From positions 24,536 to 88,535 of the forward strand of contig PNAA01000033.1 in the NCBI GenBank assembly GCA_003169975.1: a stretch of 64,000 nt of DNA. The letters run 5' to 3'. Below are positions 49,110-57,559 of this stretch, one piece after another. A program made the translations under genes and the position numbers. The notes below the pieces were generated by a model. That model saw nothing but the letters and a program-made list of their open reading frames with translations, did no database searches and was not told the origin of the DNA. Numbering within the stretch: the stretch's first letter is position 1; each line of letters starts with the position of its first letter. Source of the DNA: Spartobacteria bacterium (lineage in GTDB: Bacteria; Verrucomicrobiota; Verrucomicrobiia; Chthoniobacterales; UBA10450).

Positions 49110-50294
49110 TTAGTCCAGAATTTCGCTCACGCGACCCGCGCCGACGGTTTTGCCGCCTTCACGAATGGCGAACCGGATCGTTTTCTCCATCGCGATCGGC
49201 GTGCCGAGCTCCACTTCGACGGAAACGTTGTCCCCCGGCATGACCATCTCGACGCCTTCGGCCAGCTTCACGCTGCCCGTCACGTCGGTCGTGCGGAAGT
49301 AAAATTGCGGCCGGTAATTGGTGAAGAACGGCGTGTGCCGGCCACCTTCCTCTTTGCTCAGCACATAAACCTCCGCCTTGAATTTCTTGTGCGGCTTGAT
49401 CGAGCCCGGCTTGGCGATGACCTGCCCGCGCATGACATCTTCTTTTTTTACGCCGCGCAGGAGCACGCCGACATTGTCGCCCGCGCGCGCTTCGTCGAGC
49501 AGCTTGCGGAACATTTCGATATCGGTCGCGGTCGTCTTCGCGGTCGGCGTCAGGCCGACGATTTCGACTTCCTCCATTTTCTTGAGGATGCCGCGTTCGA
49601 CACGACCGGTCGCGACCGTGCCGCGGCCTTCAATGTTGAAGACGTCTTCCACCGGCATGAGGAAAGGCTGATCGACCGGACGCTCCGGCACCGGGATGTA
49701 ATCATCGACTGCCGCGACGAGCGCGAGAATTTGCGCTTCGGCGTCGGCATCGCCGTTCAGCGCCTTGAGCGCGCTGCCTTTGACGATCGGAATTTTATCG
49801 CCTGGATATTCGTATTGCGTGAGCAGATCGCGCACTTCCATTTCGACCAGGTCGAGCAATTCGGGATCGTCCACCATGTCGACCTTGTTCAGGAAAACGA
49901 CGATCGAAGGCACGCCGACCTGACGCGCGAGCAGGATGTGCTCGCGGGTTTGCGGCATCGGGCCATCGGCGGCGCTGACGACGAGGATCGCGCCGTCCAT
50001 TTGCGCGGCGCCGGTGATCATGTTCTTCACATAATCGGCGTGGCCGGGGCAATCGACGTGCGCGTAGTGGCGCTTCTCGCTTTCGTATTCAACATGCGCG
50101 GTCGAGATCGTGATGCCGCGCTCTTTTTCCTCGGGAGCGGCGTCGATCGAATCGTAGGCGCGCGCCTCGGCGAAGCCCTTCTTCGCGAGCACGGAGGTGA
50201 TCGCCGCGGTGAGGGTGGTTTTGCCGTGGTCAACGTGACCGATCGTGCCGACGTTTACGTGCGGCTTATTGCGTTCGAACTTGTTCTTAGCCAT
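49110..50294 (-). CDS. tuf: elongation factor Tu
   Basis: 394 aa GTPase delivering aminoacyl-tRNA. G1 GHVDHGKT (19-26), effector region [14 protein letters not shown]3 DCPGH, G4 NKVD, and domain 2/3 sequences [13 protein letters not shown] and [16 protein letters not shown] end ([17 protein letters not shown]). Flanked by tRNA-Thr and tRNA-Trp. The insert typical of some phyla is absent. Confidence 0.99.
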   Translation of the reverse strand: MAKNKFERNKPHVNVGTIGHVDHGKTTLTAAITSVLAKKGFAEARAYDSIDAAPEEKERGITISTAHVEYESEKRHYAHVDCPGHADYVKNMITGAAQMDGAILVVSAADGPMPQTREHILLARQVGVPSIVVFLNKVDMVDDPELLDLVEMEVRDLLTQYEYPGDKIPIVKGSALKALNGDADAEAQILALVAAVDDYIPVPERPVDQPFLMPVEDVFNIEGRGTVATGRVERGILKKMEEVEIVGLTPTAKTTATDIEMFRKLLDEARAGDNVGVLLRGVKKEDVMRGQVIAKPGSIKPHKKFKAEVYVLSKEEGGRHTPFFTNYRPQFYFRTTDVTGSVKLAEGVEMVMPGDNVSVEVELGTPIAMEKTIRFAIREGGKTVGAGRVSEILD

Positions 50295-50371
50295 CTGGAA
50301 TTCTCCCTTGGGTTGCTTGATCTTTTCTACTGTCTTTTCGTTAGGTTAATTTTCCGGTCGCGAGCTCAATC

Positions 50372-50447
<76 letters not shown>

Positions 50448-50506
50448 CGCTGTTCATTGTCCTGGCCAGCCCCGCGGTTGCGGGACAAACCGGTTGCTTG
50501 CCGTCG

Positions 50507-50535
50507 TTAGAAGCGAAAGTCCCAGAGTCGGTCAA
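50507..50535 (-). promoter_or_regulatory. candidate promoter of tRNA-Thr-tuf operon
   Basis: On the reverse strand TTGACC (50535-50530), a 17-nt spacer and TTCTAA (50512-50507), about 55 nt before tRNA-Thr. The -35 is a good match and the -10 weak. It is the best pair I see upstream of the operon. Confidence 0.35.
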
Positions 50536-50646
50536 ACTGCTTGCCGACCATGGGACTTGCCTCGTTCTCCGAAAAAGCGTCGCCAAGCTAACCCCCCGCT
50601 TCGCGCTGTCAAAGAAATTTCTTCGCCGGCGACGGCGCCGGAAAGA

Positions 50647-51564
50647 TCATTCCGCGCGGCTTTTGGCGCGGGCGATAAAGATCCCGACGATGAGGAGCAG
50701 GACGACCACTCCGGCCCCGATTGCAATCCATCCCGCCTGGCTGATAAGCGGAGGCGGAGGCGGAGGCGGAGGCGGCGGCGGCGGCGGGGGCGGCGGGGGT
50801 TGTGCCGGCGGCGGCGCGATCTGCTGTTGCGCAAAATGGAGCCGGCTCAGGGTGTCGGGCGAGTTGGGTTTGATCGTCAGCGCCGCCTGGAAATCCGCGA
50901 TCGCCTTCGGCCACTGTGTCATCAAGGAATGGGTGTAGCCCCGCTTGTCGAACGACTCGAAATCGCTGGGGTTGATCTCGATCGCCTTCGTATAGTCGGC
51001 CAGCGCGTCATCGAACCTGTTCAAACTTCGCTTGGCGAAAGCGCGCCGCTCAAACGCCCGGCCGTCCTGCGGATTGGCCGTGATCACCTTGTCGAAGTCG
51101 GCAATCGCCGCGTTCCAATCGCTTTTCCCGATATAGGCGAAACCCCGAAAGCGATAAGAGTTCATGTCGTCCGGCTTCAGTTCGATCGCCTTGTTCAAAT
51201 CGACCAGCGCAGGGTCGAACTGATTCGTTAGGGTCTCCGTTTGTCCCCGTTCGAAGTAGCCCTGGGCGTTGTTCGGATCGATCTCGATCATCTTCGAGAA
51301 ATCGGCCGTCGCCTCCGGGTATTTCGCCAGCTGGCGATAGACCGTGCCGCGATTGCGATAGAGCGCGGGGATCTTCGGCGCGGCCTTGATCGCAAGGGTA
51401 AATTCCTCGACCGCGGCGGCGTATTGTTTTTGACCGTCGAGCTCGATGCCTTTCTTGTTGTGCGCATCCGCGTCATTCGTCTGCTTTTTGGCCGCGAGCG
51501 CGCTCACTTGCGGAAGCCAACAGACCATCGCCATCGCCAAAATCGCTGTTCGTTTGATATTCAT
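50647..51564 (-). CDS. exported TPR protein with polyproline run and C-terminal anchor
   Basis: 305 aa from ATG 51564 (AGGAGG 3 nt upstream). Signal peptide (residues 1-24), then about six tetratricopeptide repeats in tandem (ALYRNRGTVYRQLAKYPEAT, FERGQTETLTNQFDPALVDL, FRGFAYIGKSDWNAAIADFD and others), then a run of 17 prolines (DNA 50751-50801, mixed GGC/GGA/GGG on the plus strand) and a C-terminal transmembrane helix (AGWIAIGAGVVVLLLIVGIF). Probably a periplasmic scaffold fixed to the inner membrane. The proline run would stall ribosomes without EF-P and is prone to slippage. Confidence 0.88.
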   Translation of the reverse strand: MNIKRTAILAMAMVCWLPQVSALAAKKQTNDADAHNKKGIELDGQKQYAAAVEEFTLAIKAAPKIPALYRNRGTVYRQLAKYPEATADFSKMIEIDPNNAQGYFERGQTETLTNQFDPALVDLNKAIELKPDDMNSYRFRGFAYIGKSDWNAAIADFDKVITANPQDGRAFERRAFAKRSLNRFDDALADYTKAIEINPSDFESFDKRGYTHSLMTQWPKAIADFQAALTIKPNSPDTLSRLHFAQQQIAPPPAQPPPPPPPPPPPPPPPPPLISQAGWIAIGAGVVVLLLIVGIFIARAKSRAE

Positions 51565-51670
51565 GTTCCTCCTGAAAGTTCGTATCTGACTCTTTCCTCG
51601 TTGGCAGCGCAACACCTGAAACGGCAAAACTTCGAGCGCCACTCGCTTCCGTAAGGAAACCTGGGAAAAC

Positions 51671-52609
51671 ATGCAAGATCGAGACAAAAATCTCTCCGAA
51701 GGCTATGCCGCCCTCTTCGCGACTGTTCTCATCTGGTCCACGCCCTCTCTCTTCCAGTATTATCTCAACCGCTCCTACGACCCTTTTGCGCAGAATTTTT
51801 ATCGCTACTCGGTCGGCTTCCTCGCCATTCTGCCTTTCGCGATTTACCGCTTCCGGAAAGGCGGCCCGCGCCTCGATCTCGGCGTCGTGGGCGCGTGTCT
51901 CCTGGTGGCCCTGCCTAACGTCGTGCATCAGATCGCCCAGACGGTCTCGCTTTTCTACATGGGACCGGGAGTCTACGCGATCTTTATCCGCTCCAGCGTC
52001 ATCATCACCGCGCTTCTCGCGCTCGTTTTTTTCCCGGAAGAACGCTGGATTATTCGCCAATGGCAATTCCAGGTCGGCACCCTTTTCGGATTGTTCGGCG
52101 CGGTCGGTGTCTTCTGGTTTCAACCCGGGTGGACGGCCGGAAACGTTCCCTTGCGCGGCCTGGCCATCGCCTTCACGGCGAGCTTTTCCTGGGCGCTTTA
52201 TGGAGTCCTTGTGAAGCGGCCGTCGGCCCGGCTCGGTAGCATCCGCAGCTTCAGCGTCATCAGTTTTCTCACCTCCGCGCTGCTTTGTCCGCTCACCTTT
52301 GCTTTCGGCAAACTCGACACGCCGCTGCACGCGGGCGCGCACGTCAACGGCATCCTCGTCATTTCCGCGATCACCTGCATCAGTATCGCGCATGTTCTCT
52401 ATTACATCGCCATCCGCGAGATCGGCGTCGCGCTCTCGCAGACTCTCCAGCTTCTTTGCCCGGCCGGTACGCTCGCGCTTTCGGCGTGGATTTTCGGGGA
52501 ACGGTTGTCGCCCGCGCAGATTGGGAGCGCGGCGATCCTGCTCTTCGGCGCGTTCCTCGCGATGCGGGTGAAACCTGCGGCCGTGGTCGAAACGGCGGAG
52601 AATATTTAA
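51671..52609 (+). CDS. EamA/DMT-family transporter
   Basis: 312 aa with ten predicted transmembrane helices in two EamA repeats: residues 10-140 (GYAALFATVLIWSTPSLFQYYL) and 165-300 (LAIAFTASFSWALYGVLVKR), each ending in a G-A-rich helix. Related to amino-acid or metabolite exporters; substrate unknown. Divergent from the TPR gene, convergent with the VWA gene. GCCTAACGT element at 51913. Confidence 0.87.
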   Translation: MQDRDKNLSEGYAALFATVLIWSTPSLFQYYLNRSYDPFAQNFYRYSVGFLAILPFAIYRFRKGGPRLDLGVVGACLLVALPNVVHQIAQTVSLFYMGPGVYAIFIRSSVIITALLALVFFPEERWIIRQWQFQVGTLFGLFGAVGVFWFQPGWTAGNVPLRGLAIAFTASFSWALYGVLVKRPSARLGSIRSFSVISFLTSALLCPLTFAFGKLDTPLHAGAHVNGILVISAITCISIAHVLYYIAIREIGVALSQTLQLLCPAGTLALSAWIFGERLSPAQIGSAAILLFGAFLAMRVKPAAVVETAENI

Positions 52610-52634
52610 ATCTGGGAAAACGTTTCGTGGGAAG

Positions 52635-52733
52635 TTCGTCATCCCGAGCGGAGTCGAGGGATCCCGCTGCGAAACCTTTAAGGTAACACCACGGGATCCT
52701 TCGACTGCGCTGCGCTCCGCTCAGGATGACGAA
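52635..52733. repeat. palindromic intergenic element (TTCGTCATCC ... GGATGACGAA)
   Basis: TTCGTCATCC (52635-52644) and its exact inverse complement (52724-52733) bracket an imperfect palindrome including GGGATCCCG and CGGGATCCTTCGACTG. It lies between the convergent EamA and VWA stops, so it could end both transcripts. The sequence GTCATCC...GAGCGGAG...TCGA...GGATCCC resembles a dispersed repeat common in many bacterial genomes. One copy in the window. Confidence 0.75.
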
Positions 52734-52736
52734 GGT

Positions 52737-54881
52737 CTACATCCGCGCTTTCAACTCTTGCGTCTTGCGGACCAACTCAAGAAATCCCGCGCGATAGCCG
52801 TTCGTATCCACGCCCTTCCCTTCCCGCGCCCACTCCACCACCGCGCCGAAGGTGCCGGTCCCCTTGAACTCCGAGTCGCGCAAAATCATCCCGAACTCGG
52901 CCACCGCGGCGGCGAATTTGAAATCCGGCGCCGCGCTCGCAAACTGCGCGCCCGGGTCGACAAACGCACGCTCCAGCAACTTGCTCGTCTCGCCGTCCGG
53001 CTGTTTGTAGCGCAACTTCACGGTCAACAATTCCTGTAGCCGTTTCGCTGTGCGAAACGCGGGCGTCACCGGCGCGATAGACGCCGAGTTGTCCTTATAC
53101 TTCAGCGGATCGACCGGCGGCACGCTCGCGGCCGGATTCGGTTCGCTCCCCACCAGCACCACCTCATACAAGGCCGTCACCGTGTGACCCGCGCCGATCT
53201 CGCCCGCGTCGATCTTGTCGTTGTTGAAATCCTCCTTGCGCAGCAGCCGCTTTTCGTAGCCGATGAGACGATAGGAAGCCACCCGGGCCGGATTGAATTC
53301 CACCTGGATCTTCACGTCTTTCGCGATCGTGACGAGCGTGCCGTTGATCTGCTGCACGAGCACCTTGCGCGCTTCGTCGAGCGAATCGAGGTAGGCGTAG
53401 TTGCCGTTCCCCTTGTCGGCCAGCTTCTGCATCATCGAATCATTCAGGTTGTCGTCGCCCACCCCGAGGACGCTGAGAAAGACGCCGCCCTTCGCCTTTT
53501 CCTGGATCAGCCTAACGAGATCGCCTTCGCTCGCGGTCCCGACGTTGAAGTCGCCGTCGGTCGCGAGAATGACCCGGTTGACGCCGCCCTTGATGAAATG
53601 TTCCGCCGCCGTCTGGTAGGCCAGCTCGATCCCTTGCGCGCCGTTGGTCGAGCCGCCGGCCTGCAGGTTTTCCAACGCCGCGAGAATCTGCTCCTTGCGA
53701 TCGCCAGTCGTCGAAGGCAACGCGAGGCCCGACGCGCCGGCGTAAACCACGATCGCCACCCGATCGTCCTCGCCCAGTTTTTCGACGAGCAAGCGCATCG
53801 CCTGCTTGACCAGGGGCAGTCGGTTGGCCGGCTCCATCGAGCCGGAAACGTCGAGCAGGAAGACGAGATTGCTCGCCGGCCACTTCTCGTTAGGCATTTC
53901 CCGGCCTTTCAATCCGATCCGGACCAGCCGATGCGCCGGCTGCCAGGGGCAGGAGGCGGCGTCGAGATTGACCGAAAAAGGCACGTCGTCGTTAGGCTGC
54001 GGGTAGTCGTAGGCGAAATAGTTGATCACCTCCTCCAGCCGCACCGCGTCCTTCGGCGGGAGCGAGCCGTTTTCGACAAACCGCCGGATGTTCGAATAGG
54101 ACGCCGTGTCGACATCGATCGAGAAAGTCGACAGCGGGTTATTCGCCGCGGCGAGAAACGAATTCTCTTCGATGTGACCGTAAGCCGCGGTGTTGAATTC
54201 ACCCTTCTGCTCCTGGCGGGCAAAGTTGTCCGTCATCGCCGCGCTGGAAGAGGATGGCTGCGACGCGGCCGCGTTGCGCGCGGCGTAGAGTTTTCCGATC
54301 GGCGCTTGCGTGGCGGCAACGCGCGCATGCGGTTTCGGGAACACATCCTGATGCAAATCCGAGGCGACCGCTAACTTGCCCTCCTCTTTTGGTGCTGCCG
54401 GCGGCAGAGGTTCTTCCAACTGGAATTGAGTTGGCGGCGCGGACGTTGGTGGCGGCGCCGCTTCGTCGATCGCTTCGACCGCGCTCCTTTCCGACTCTTC
54501 CGCGGCGCGGGATGTGTGACCACCCGCAAGTAGCGAAGCATTTCCCCAATTTGCCAGCCCGCCGCGCTTCACTGTGCCGATCGCGACCGCACCGATGACC
54601 GCGAAGAGCGCAAGCGCCGCCGCCAAAGCAAGACGGCGCGAGATGCTCCACGGTTCATCCTTTTGCAACATCGGCACCACATTGGAATGGGAGAACGGTT
54701 CCGACTCGCGCTCGGCCTCATATTCCGAGCGCAATTCGCCGGAAAGCTGACGCACTTCCCTAACGAACTGCTGCGCCGCGACCGAGGTCGCGAGCGCCGT
54801 TTCCATCGCCGCTTTTTCCGCGCCGGAAAGTTCGTCGAGCGCGTAGGCGGTCAGTTTGGGATCATCAAGGTTCATATTCAT
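52737..54881 (-). CDS. VWA-domain membrane protein (YfbK-like) with anti-sigma-like N-terminus
   Basis: 714 aa. Residues 1-60 (DDPKLTAYALDELSGAEKAA) match the cytosolic segment found at the start of anti-sigma and ECF-linked proteins, though without zinc-binding His/Cys. A transmembrane helix follows (about 86-104), then a long linker, a VWF_A N-terminal domain (FSIDVDTASYSNIRRFVENG), a von Willebrand A domain with MIDAS DVSGS near 345, and a DUF3520-type C-terminus. Its ATG overlaps the ECF sigma gene stop (ATGA). I infer it to be the anti-sigma partner or a sensor controlled by this sigma factor. A REP-like hairpin is read in frame as PAFRTAKRL. Confidence 0.88.
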   Translation of the reverse strand: MNMNLDDPKLTAYALDELSGAEKAAMETALATSVAAQQFVREVRQLSGELRSEYEAERESEPFSHSNVVPMLQKDEPWSISRRLALAAALALFAVIGAVAIGTVKRGGLANWGNASLLAGGHTSRAAEESERSAVEAIDEAAPPPTSAPPTQFQLEEPLPPAAPKEEGKLAVASDLHQDVFPKPHARVAATQAPIGKLYAARNAAASQPSSSSAAMTDNFARQEQKGEFNTAAYGHIEENSFLAAANNPLSTFSIDVDTASYSNIRRFVENGSLPPKDAVRLEEVINYFAYDYPQPNDDVPFSVNLDAASCPWQPAHRLVRIGLKGREMPNEKWPASNLVFLLDVSGSMEPANRLPLVKQAMRLLVEKLGEDDRVAIVVYAGASGLALPSTTGDRKEQILAALENLQAGGSTNGAQGIELAYQTAAEHFIKGGVNRVILATDGDFNVGTASEGDLVRLIQEKAKGGVFLSVLGVGDDNLNDSMMQKLADKGNGNYAYLDSLDEARKVLVQQINGTLVTIAKDVKIQVEFNPARVASYRLIGYEKRLLRKEDFNNDKIDAGEIGAGHTVTALYEVVLVGSEPNPAASVPPVDPLKYKDNSASIAPVTPAFRTAKRLQELLTVKLRYKQPDGETSKLLERAFVDPGAQFASAAPDFKFAAAVAEFGMILRDSEFKGTGTFGAVVEWAREGKGVDTNGYRAGFLELVRKTQELKARM
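53041..53059. repeat. REP-like hairpin inside the VWA coding region
   Basis: CGTTTCGC-tgt-GCGAAACG, preceded by TGTAGC. Same stem as copies at 13664 and 15338. It encodes Phe-Arg-Thr-Ala-Lys-Arg-Leu of the VWA protein, so the element has been absorbed into a gene or the gene happens to match it. Confidence 0.7.
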
Positions 54882-55432
54882 GAGGCAAGGCGTGGGTTGA
54901 AGGGAATGAAATCACGCGCGGCCTGTGCATGGCGGGCGCGCAACGTTTTCAGCGCGGTGTGAAGGAGCACCCCGACATGGCTCACCGAGAGCCGGGTGAT
55001 TTCGCTGATTTCCTGGTAGCTGAGGTCGTTTTGAAATTTGAGCTGCAACACTTCCTGCTGCCGCGGCGGGAGGGTTGCCACGATCCGAAGAAGAAAACCG
55101 CTCGCCTCCGCCTGCTCTATACGCTCGTTAGGCGCGGGATCGTGGCTTTCATATTTTTCGAGCAGTTCTTCATCGAGATAGGTCATGCGCTTTTCCTTTC
55201 GGCAAATGTTGAGGGCGCGGTTGCGGCAGACGGTAAAAAGCCACTTGGCCGGGGCGTGATCGAGCTGGCGGCGCTCGCTCCGTTGCAGCTCGACAAAAGT
55301 TTCCTGCACCACATCGCGAGCCCGGTCGCGATCGCCGAGGATGCGGGTCGCATATTGCAGCAATGGCAATTCGAACCGGCGAAGAAGCGCCGTCAGGTCG
55401 TCATCGGCTGGGACTGGTTCGGCCACGCGCAT
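54878..55432 (-). CDS. ECF-type RNA polymerase sigma factor
   Basis: 184 aa. Region 2 contains LLQYATRILGDRDRARDVVQ and AKWLFTVCRNRALNICRKEK; region 4 contains LPPRQQEVLQLKFQNDLSYQ and SVSHVGVLLHTALKTLR. Directs RNA polymerase to a small regulon. Co-transcribed with the VWA gene and divergent from the beta-strand surface-protein array, which may be its target. A degraded copy of its first 14 codons and upstream region is at 57320-57410. Confidence 0.93.
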   Translation of the reverse strand: MRVAEPVPADDDLTALLRRFELPLLQYATRILGDRDRARDVVQETFVELQRSERRQLDHAPAKWLFTVCRNRALNICRKEKRMTYLDEELLEKYESHDPAPNERIEQAEASGFLLRIVATLPPRQQEVLQLKFQNDLSYQEISEITRLSVSHVGVLLHTALKTLRARHAQAARDFIPFNPRLAS

Positions 55433-55527
55433 AAACTCTTCCCTGGTTCTAACCCGCCGACGGCCGAATTATTAAACCAAATCTCTCAAACGACATTCAA
55501 CTTCAGGCGTTCTTCTGCGGTTTGCGC

Positions 55528-55557
55528 TTTACTTTTCCCGCCGGCACCGAATAAAAA
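55528..55557 (+). promoter_or_regulatory. candidate promoter of first beta-strand protein
   Basis: TTTACT (55528-55533), 18-nt spacer, TAAAAA (55552-55557), then 7 nt to the ATG at 55565. It aligns with 57523-57552 before the second gene (TTGACT-18-TAGAAC, also 7 nt to ATG). If used, the transcript would have almost no leader. Confidence 0.45.
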
Positions 55558-55564
55558 CAAAGGC

Positions 55565-57298
55565 ATGAAACTCCACGCCTGTTTCCGCCGTGCCGGCCGT
55601 CTTGGCTTGCTTCCATTAGTCATCCTAAGTCTCCACAGCGCCCAGGCCGGTAGCGCGACTTGGAATGCCGCGCCTACCTCCGGCTCCTGGGGGTTAGCGA
55701 CTAACTGGACTCCCGCCACGGTGCCCAGCACAACCGAGGATACGGCCACGTTTCAGGCCGCCACCATAACCACGATTATTGACGTCAATCTCAACGTCGG
55801 GAGCATCGTCTTTGACCCGGGCGCGAGTGCCTATACCCTCAATCGATCTAATCCCTACCAGTTCACCATGTCGGGCACTGGCGTGGTCAATAATTCCGGC
55901 ATTATGCAGACCATCAATGTTCCGGCGGTTCCACAGTTCGTCGGAGACGAAGAGTCCGAGAACCTGTGGACCATCGCCGGTAGCGCGAGCGCAGGGAACT
56001 TGGTTCAGTATTCGGTTTTTGGAAGTAGCTGTGCCGACGGGAAAACAGACAAATCCGGAGTGCTCGACTTCGTCGACACCACTACGGCAGGCTCAGCCAC
56101 CTTTGTCATCTATCCCGGGGGCCGTTCTAACCAGTGTCTTGGTTATCCAGGAAGAGTGAGTTTCTCCAATTCCTCCTCTGCCGAGGACGCCACGTTCATC
56201 TGCAATGGGGCCGGAAGGGGAGACGCCCAGTCGGCATTCCTTTTCTTTGTTGATAATGCCACAGCCGCGAATGCCACGATCGTCAATAATGGGGGTACTG
56301 TGAAGCGAGCCGGCGGCGGATTGGTCTATTTCTACGACCAGTCGAGTGCGGGCAATGCTACCATAACCAGCAATGGCGGCTCGGTCGCGGAAGCGTCGGG
56401 CAGCAGAATCGCTTTTATTGGCGCCGCGACCGCGGGCAACGCAACCCTGATCGCCAATGGTGGGCGAGGAGAGGGCGCACAGATTAGTTTCACGCCCTAT
56501 TTAAGCGGCACGCCGAATGGCGGCACAGCCCGGATCGAGGTCTTCGGCAATGGCCAGCTTGATAATTCGGGCGACGCGGCTGACCTCACGATCGGTTCTC
56601 TCGAGGGCGATGGGTTGGTCTTCATTGGTGGCAACAAACTGACGATCGGGAGCAATAACCTAAGCACGACGTTCTCTGGAGTAACCCAGGACGGTGGCAA
56701 CTACGGAGGCGTCGGCGGGTCATTGACCAAGACCGGCACAGGCAAGCTCACTCTTACCGGCGCGAATACCTACACCGGAGGAACCGCCATCGACGGAGGT
56801 ACGCTTTCGGTCAATAATGCAACCGGCTCAGGCCTAGGTAGCGGGCCGCTGCAAGTCACCACCGGAACACTCGGCGGAAGCGGGATCATTTCGGGCGCTG
56901 TGACTGTCGGCACGGGCAGCGGAGAGGGAGCGTTTCTCGCGCCCGCCGCTGGAACCACCAAGCAAGCCAACCTTACCATGCAGAGCGGGCTCATCTTCAA
57001 CGCCGACGCGACCTACACCTACACCTTTAAAGCGAAAAAGAAGCAGACTCGAACCGACAAGGTGGTGGCCAATGGAGTGACGATCAACGGAGCAACCTTT
57101 GCTTTCCAAGGCACCGCGCAGAGCGCATTAAAGCAAGGCCTCGTCTTGACCGCGATCAGCAACACCGCGGCGACGCCGATCGCCGGCACCTTCGCCAACC
57201 TGCCCGACGGCGCGATCCTGACCGTTAACGGAAACAACTTCCAAGCCAGCTACGAAGGCGGCGATGGGAATGATCTTACGCTCACCGTCGTGCCCTAA
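55565..57298 (+). CDS. autotransporter-associated beta-strand-repeat protein 1
   Basis: 577 aa from ATG 55565. Signal peptide (MKLHACFRRAGRLGLLPLVI ... AQAGS). The mature N-terminus SATWNAAPTSGSWGLATNWT is the start seen in this family, followed by repeats of about 20-25 residues of the form NATIVNNGGTV ... STAGNATITSNGG (beta-helix), then a Gly-rich LTKTGTGKLTLTGANTYTGG repeat (autotransporter-associated repeat), and a conserved end domain (FKAKKKQTRTDKVVANGVTI ... GGDGNDLTLTVVP). No autotransporter beta-barrel or PEP-CTERM is present, so export beyond the inner membrane needs another route, perhaps the GspD system. First of four. Confidence 0.88.
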   Translation: MKLHACFRRAGRLGLLPLVILSLHSAQAGSATWNAAPTSGSWGLATNWTPATVPSTTEDTATFQAATITTIIDVNLNVGSIVFDPGASAYTLNRSNPYQFTMSGTGVVNNSGIMQTINVPAVPQFVGDEESENLWTIAGSASAGNLVQYSVFGSSCADGKTDKSGVLDFVDTTTAGSATFVIYPGGRSNQCLGYPGRVSFSNSSSAEDATFICNGAGRGDAQSAFLFFVDNATAANATIVNNGGTVKRAGGGLVYFYDQSSAGNATITSNGGSVAEASGSRIAFIGAATAGNATLIANGGRGEGAQISFTPYLSGTPNGGTARIEVFGNGQLDNSGDAADLTIGSLEGDGLVFIGGNKLTIGSNNLSTTFSGVTQDGGNYGGVGGSLTKTGTGKLTLTGANTYTGGTAIDGGTLSVNNATGSGLGSGPLQVTTGTLGGSGIISGAVTVGTGSGEGAFLAPAAGTTKQANLTMQSGLIFNADATYTYTFKAKKKQTRTDKVVANGVTINGATFAFQGTAQSALKQGLVLTAISNTAATPIAGTFANLPDGAILTVNGNNFQASYEGGDGNDLTLTVVP

Positions 57299-57319
57299 GA
57301 GGCGATCCACTGGCGAGGT

Positions 57320-57410
57320 CCGTCAGGTCGTCATCGCTTGGGACTGGCTAGGCCAAGCGCATTAGCTCTATCGTTCTAACGCGCCAGCGGCGCGTTTATT
57401 AACCTAAATC
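57320..57410 (-). pseudogene. relic of the ECF sigma factor 5' end and its upstream region
   Basis: Aligns with 55390-55490 at about 80% by eye, starting CCGTCAGGTCGTCATCG and including the sigma start codon (CAT 57360-57362). On the reverse strand it reads M-R-L-A-stop instead of M-R-V-A-E, then P-V-P-S-D-D-D-L-T in frame. It shows that the duplication which made the second surface gene began inside the sigma gene. Not expressed as a protein. Confidence 0.8.
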
Positions 57411-57414
57411 GCGG

Positions 57415-57492
57415 TGTAGCCGGGGGCGCCGACCCCGGGCCGGCAGAGTTTCAAGACCACATAGCTGGTCGGGGTCAGCGCTCCCGGCTACA
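57415..57492. repeat. palindromic element related to 46494-46581
   Basis: TGTAGCCGGGGGCG and CGCTCCCGGCTACA ends (one G:T), with an inner GACCCC (57431-57436) / GGGGTC (57471-57476) pair. It sits in the remnant region between beta-strand genes 1 and 2. Confidence 0.8.
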
Positions 57493-57522
57493 ACGAAGCG
57501 AGAGTTTTTCGGGTTTTAGCGC

Positions 57523-57552
57523 TTGACTCTTGCGCCAGACACTGAGTAGAAC
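57523..57552 (+). promoter_or_regulatory. candidate promoter of second beta-strand protein
   Basis: TTGACT (57523-57528), 18 nt, TAGAAC (57547-57552), then 7 nt to ATG 57560. Position and spacing match the pair before gene 1. Preceded by the shared GCGC. Confidence 0.45.
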
Positions 57553-57559
57553 CATGGGC

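Noticed and set aside
53184..54374. 396-codon plus-strand frame opposite the VWA gene
   Set aside because: Antisense shadow; the reverse strand has the MIDAS motif and full VWA layout.
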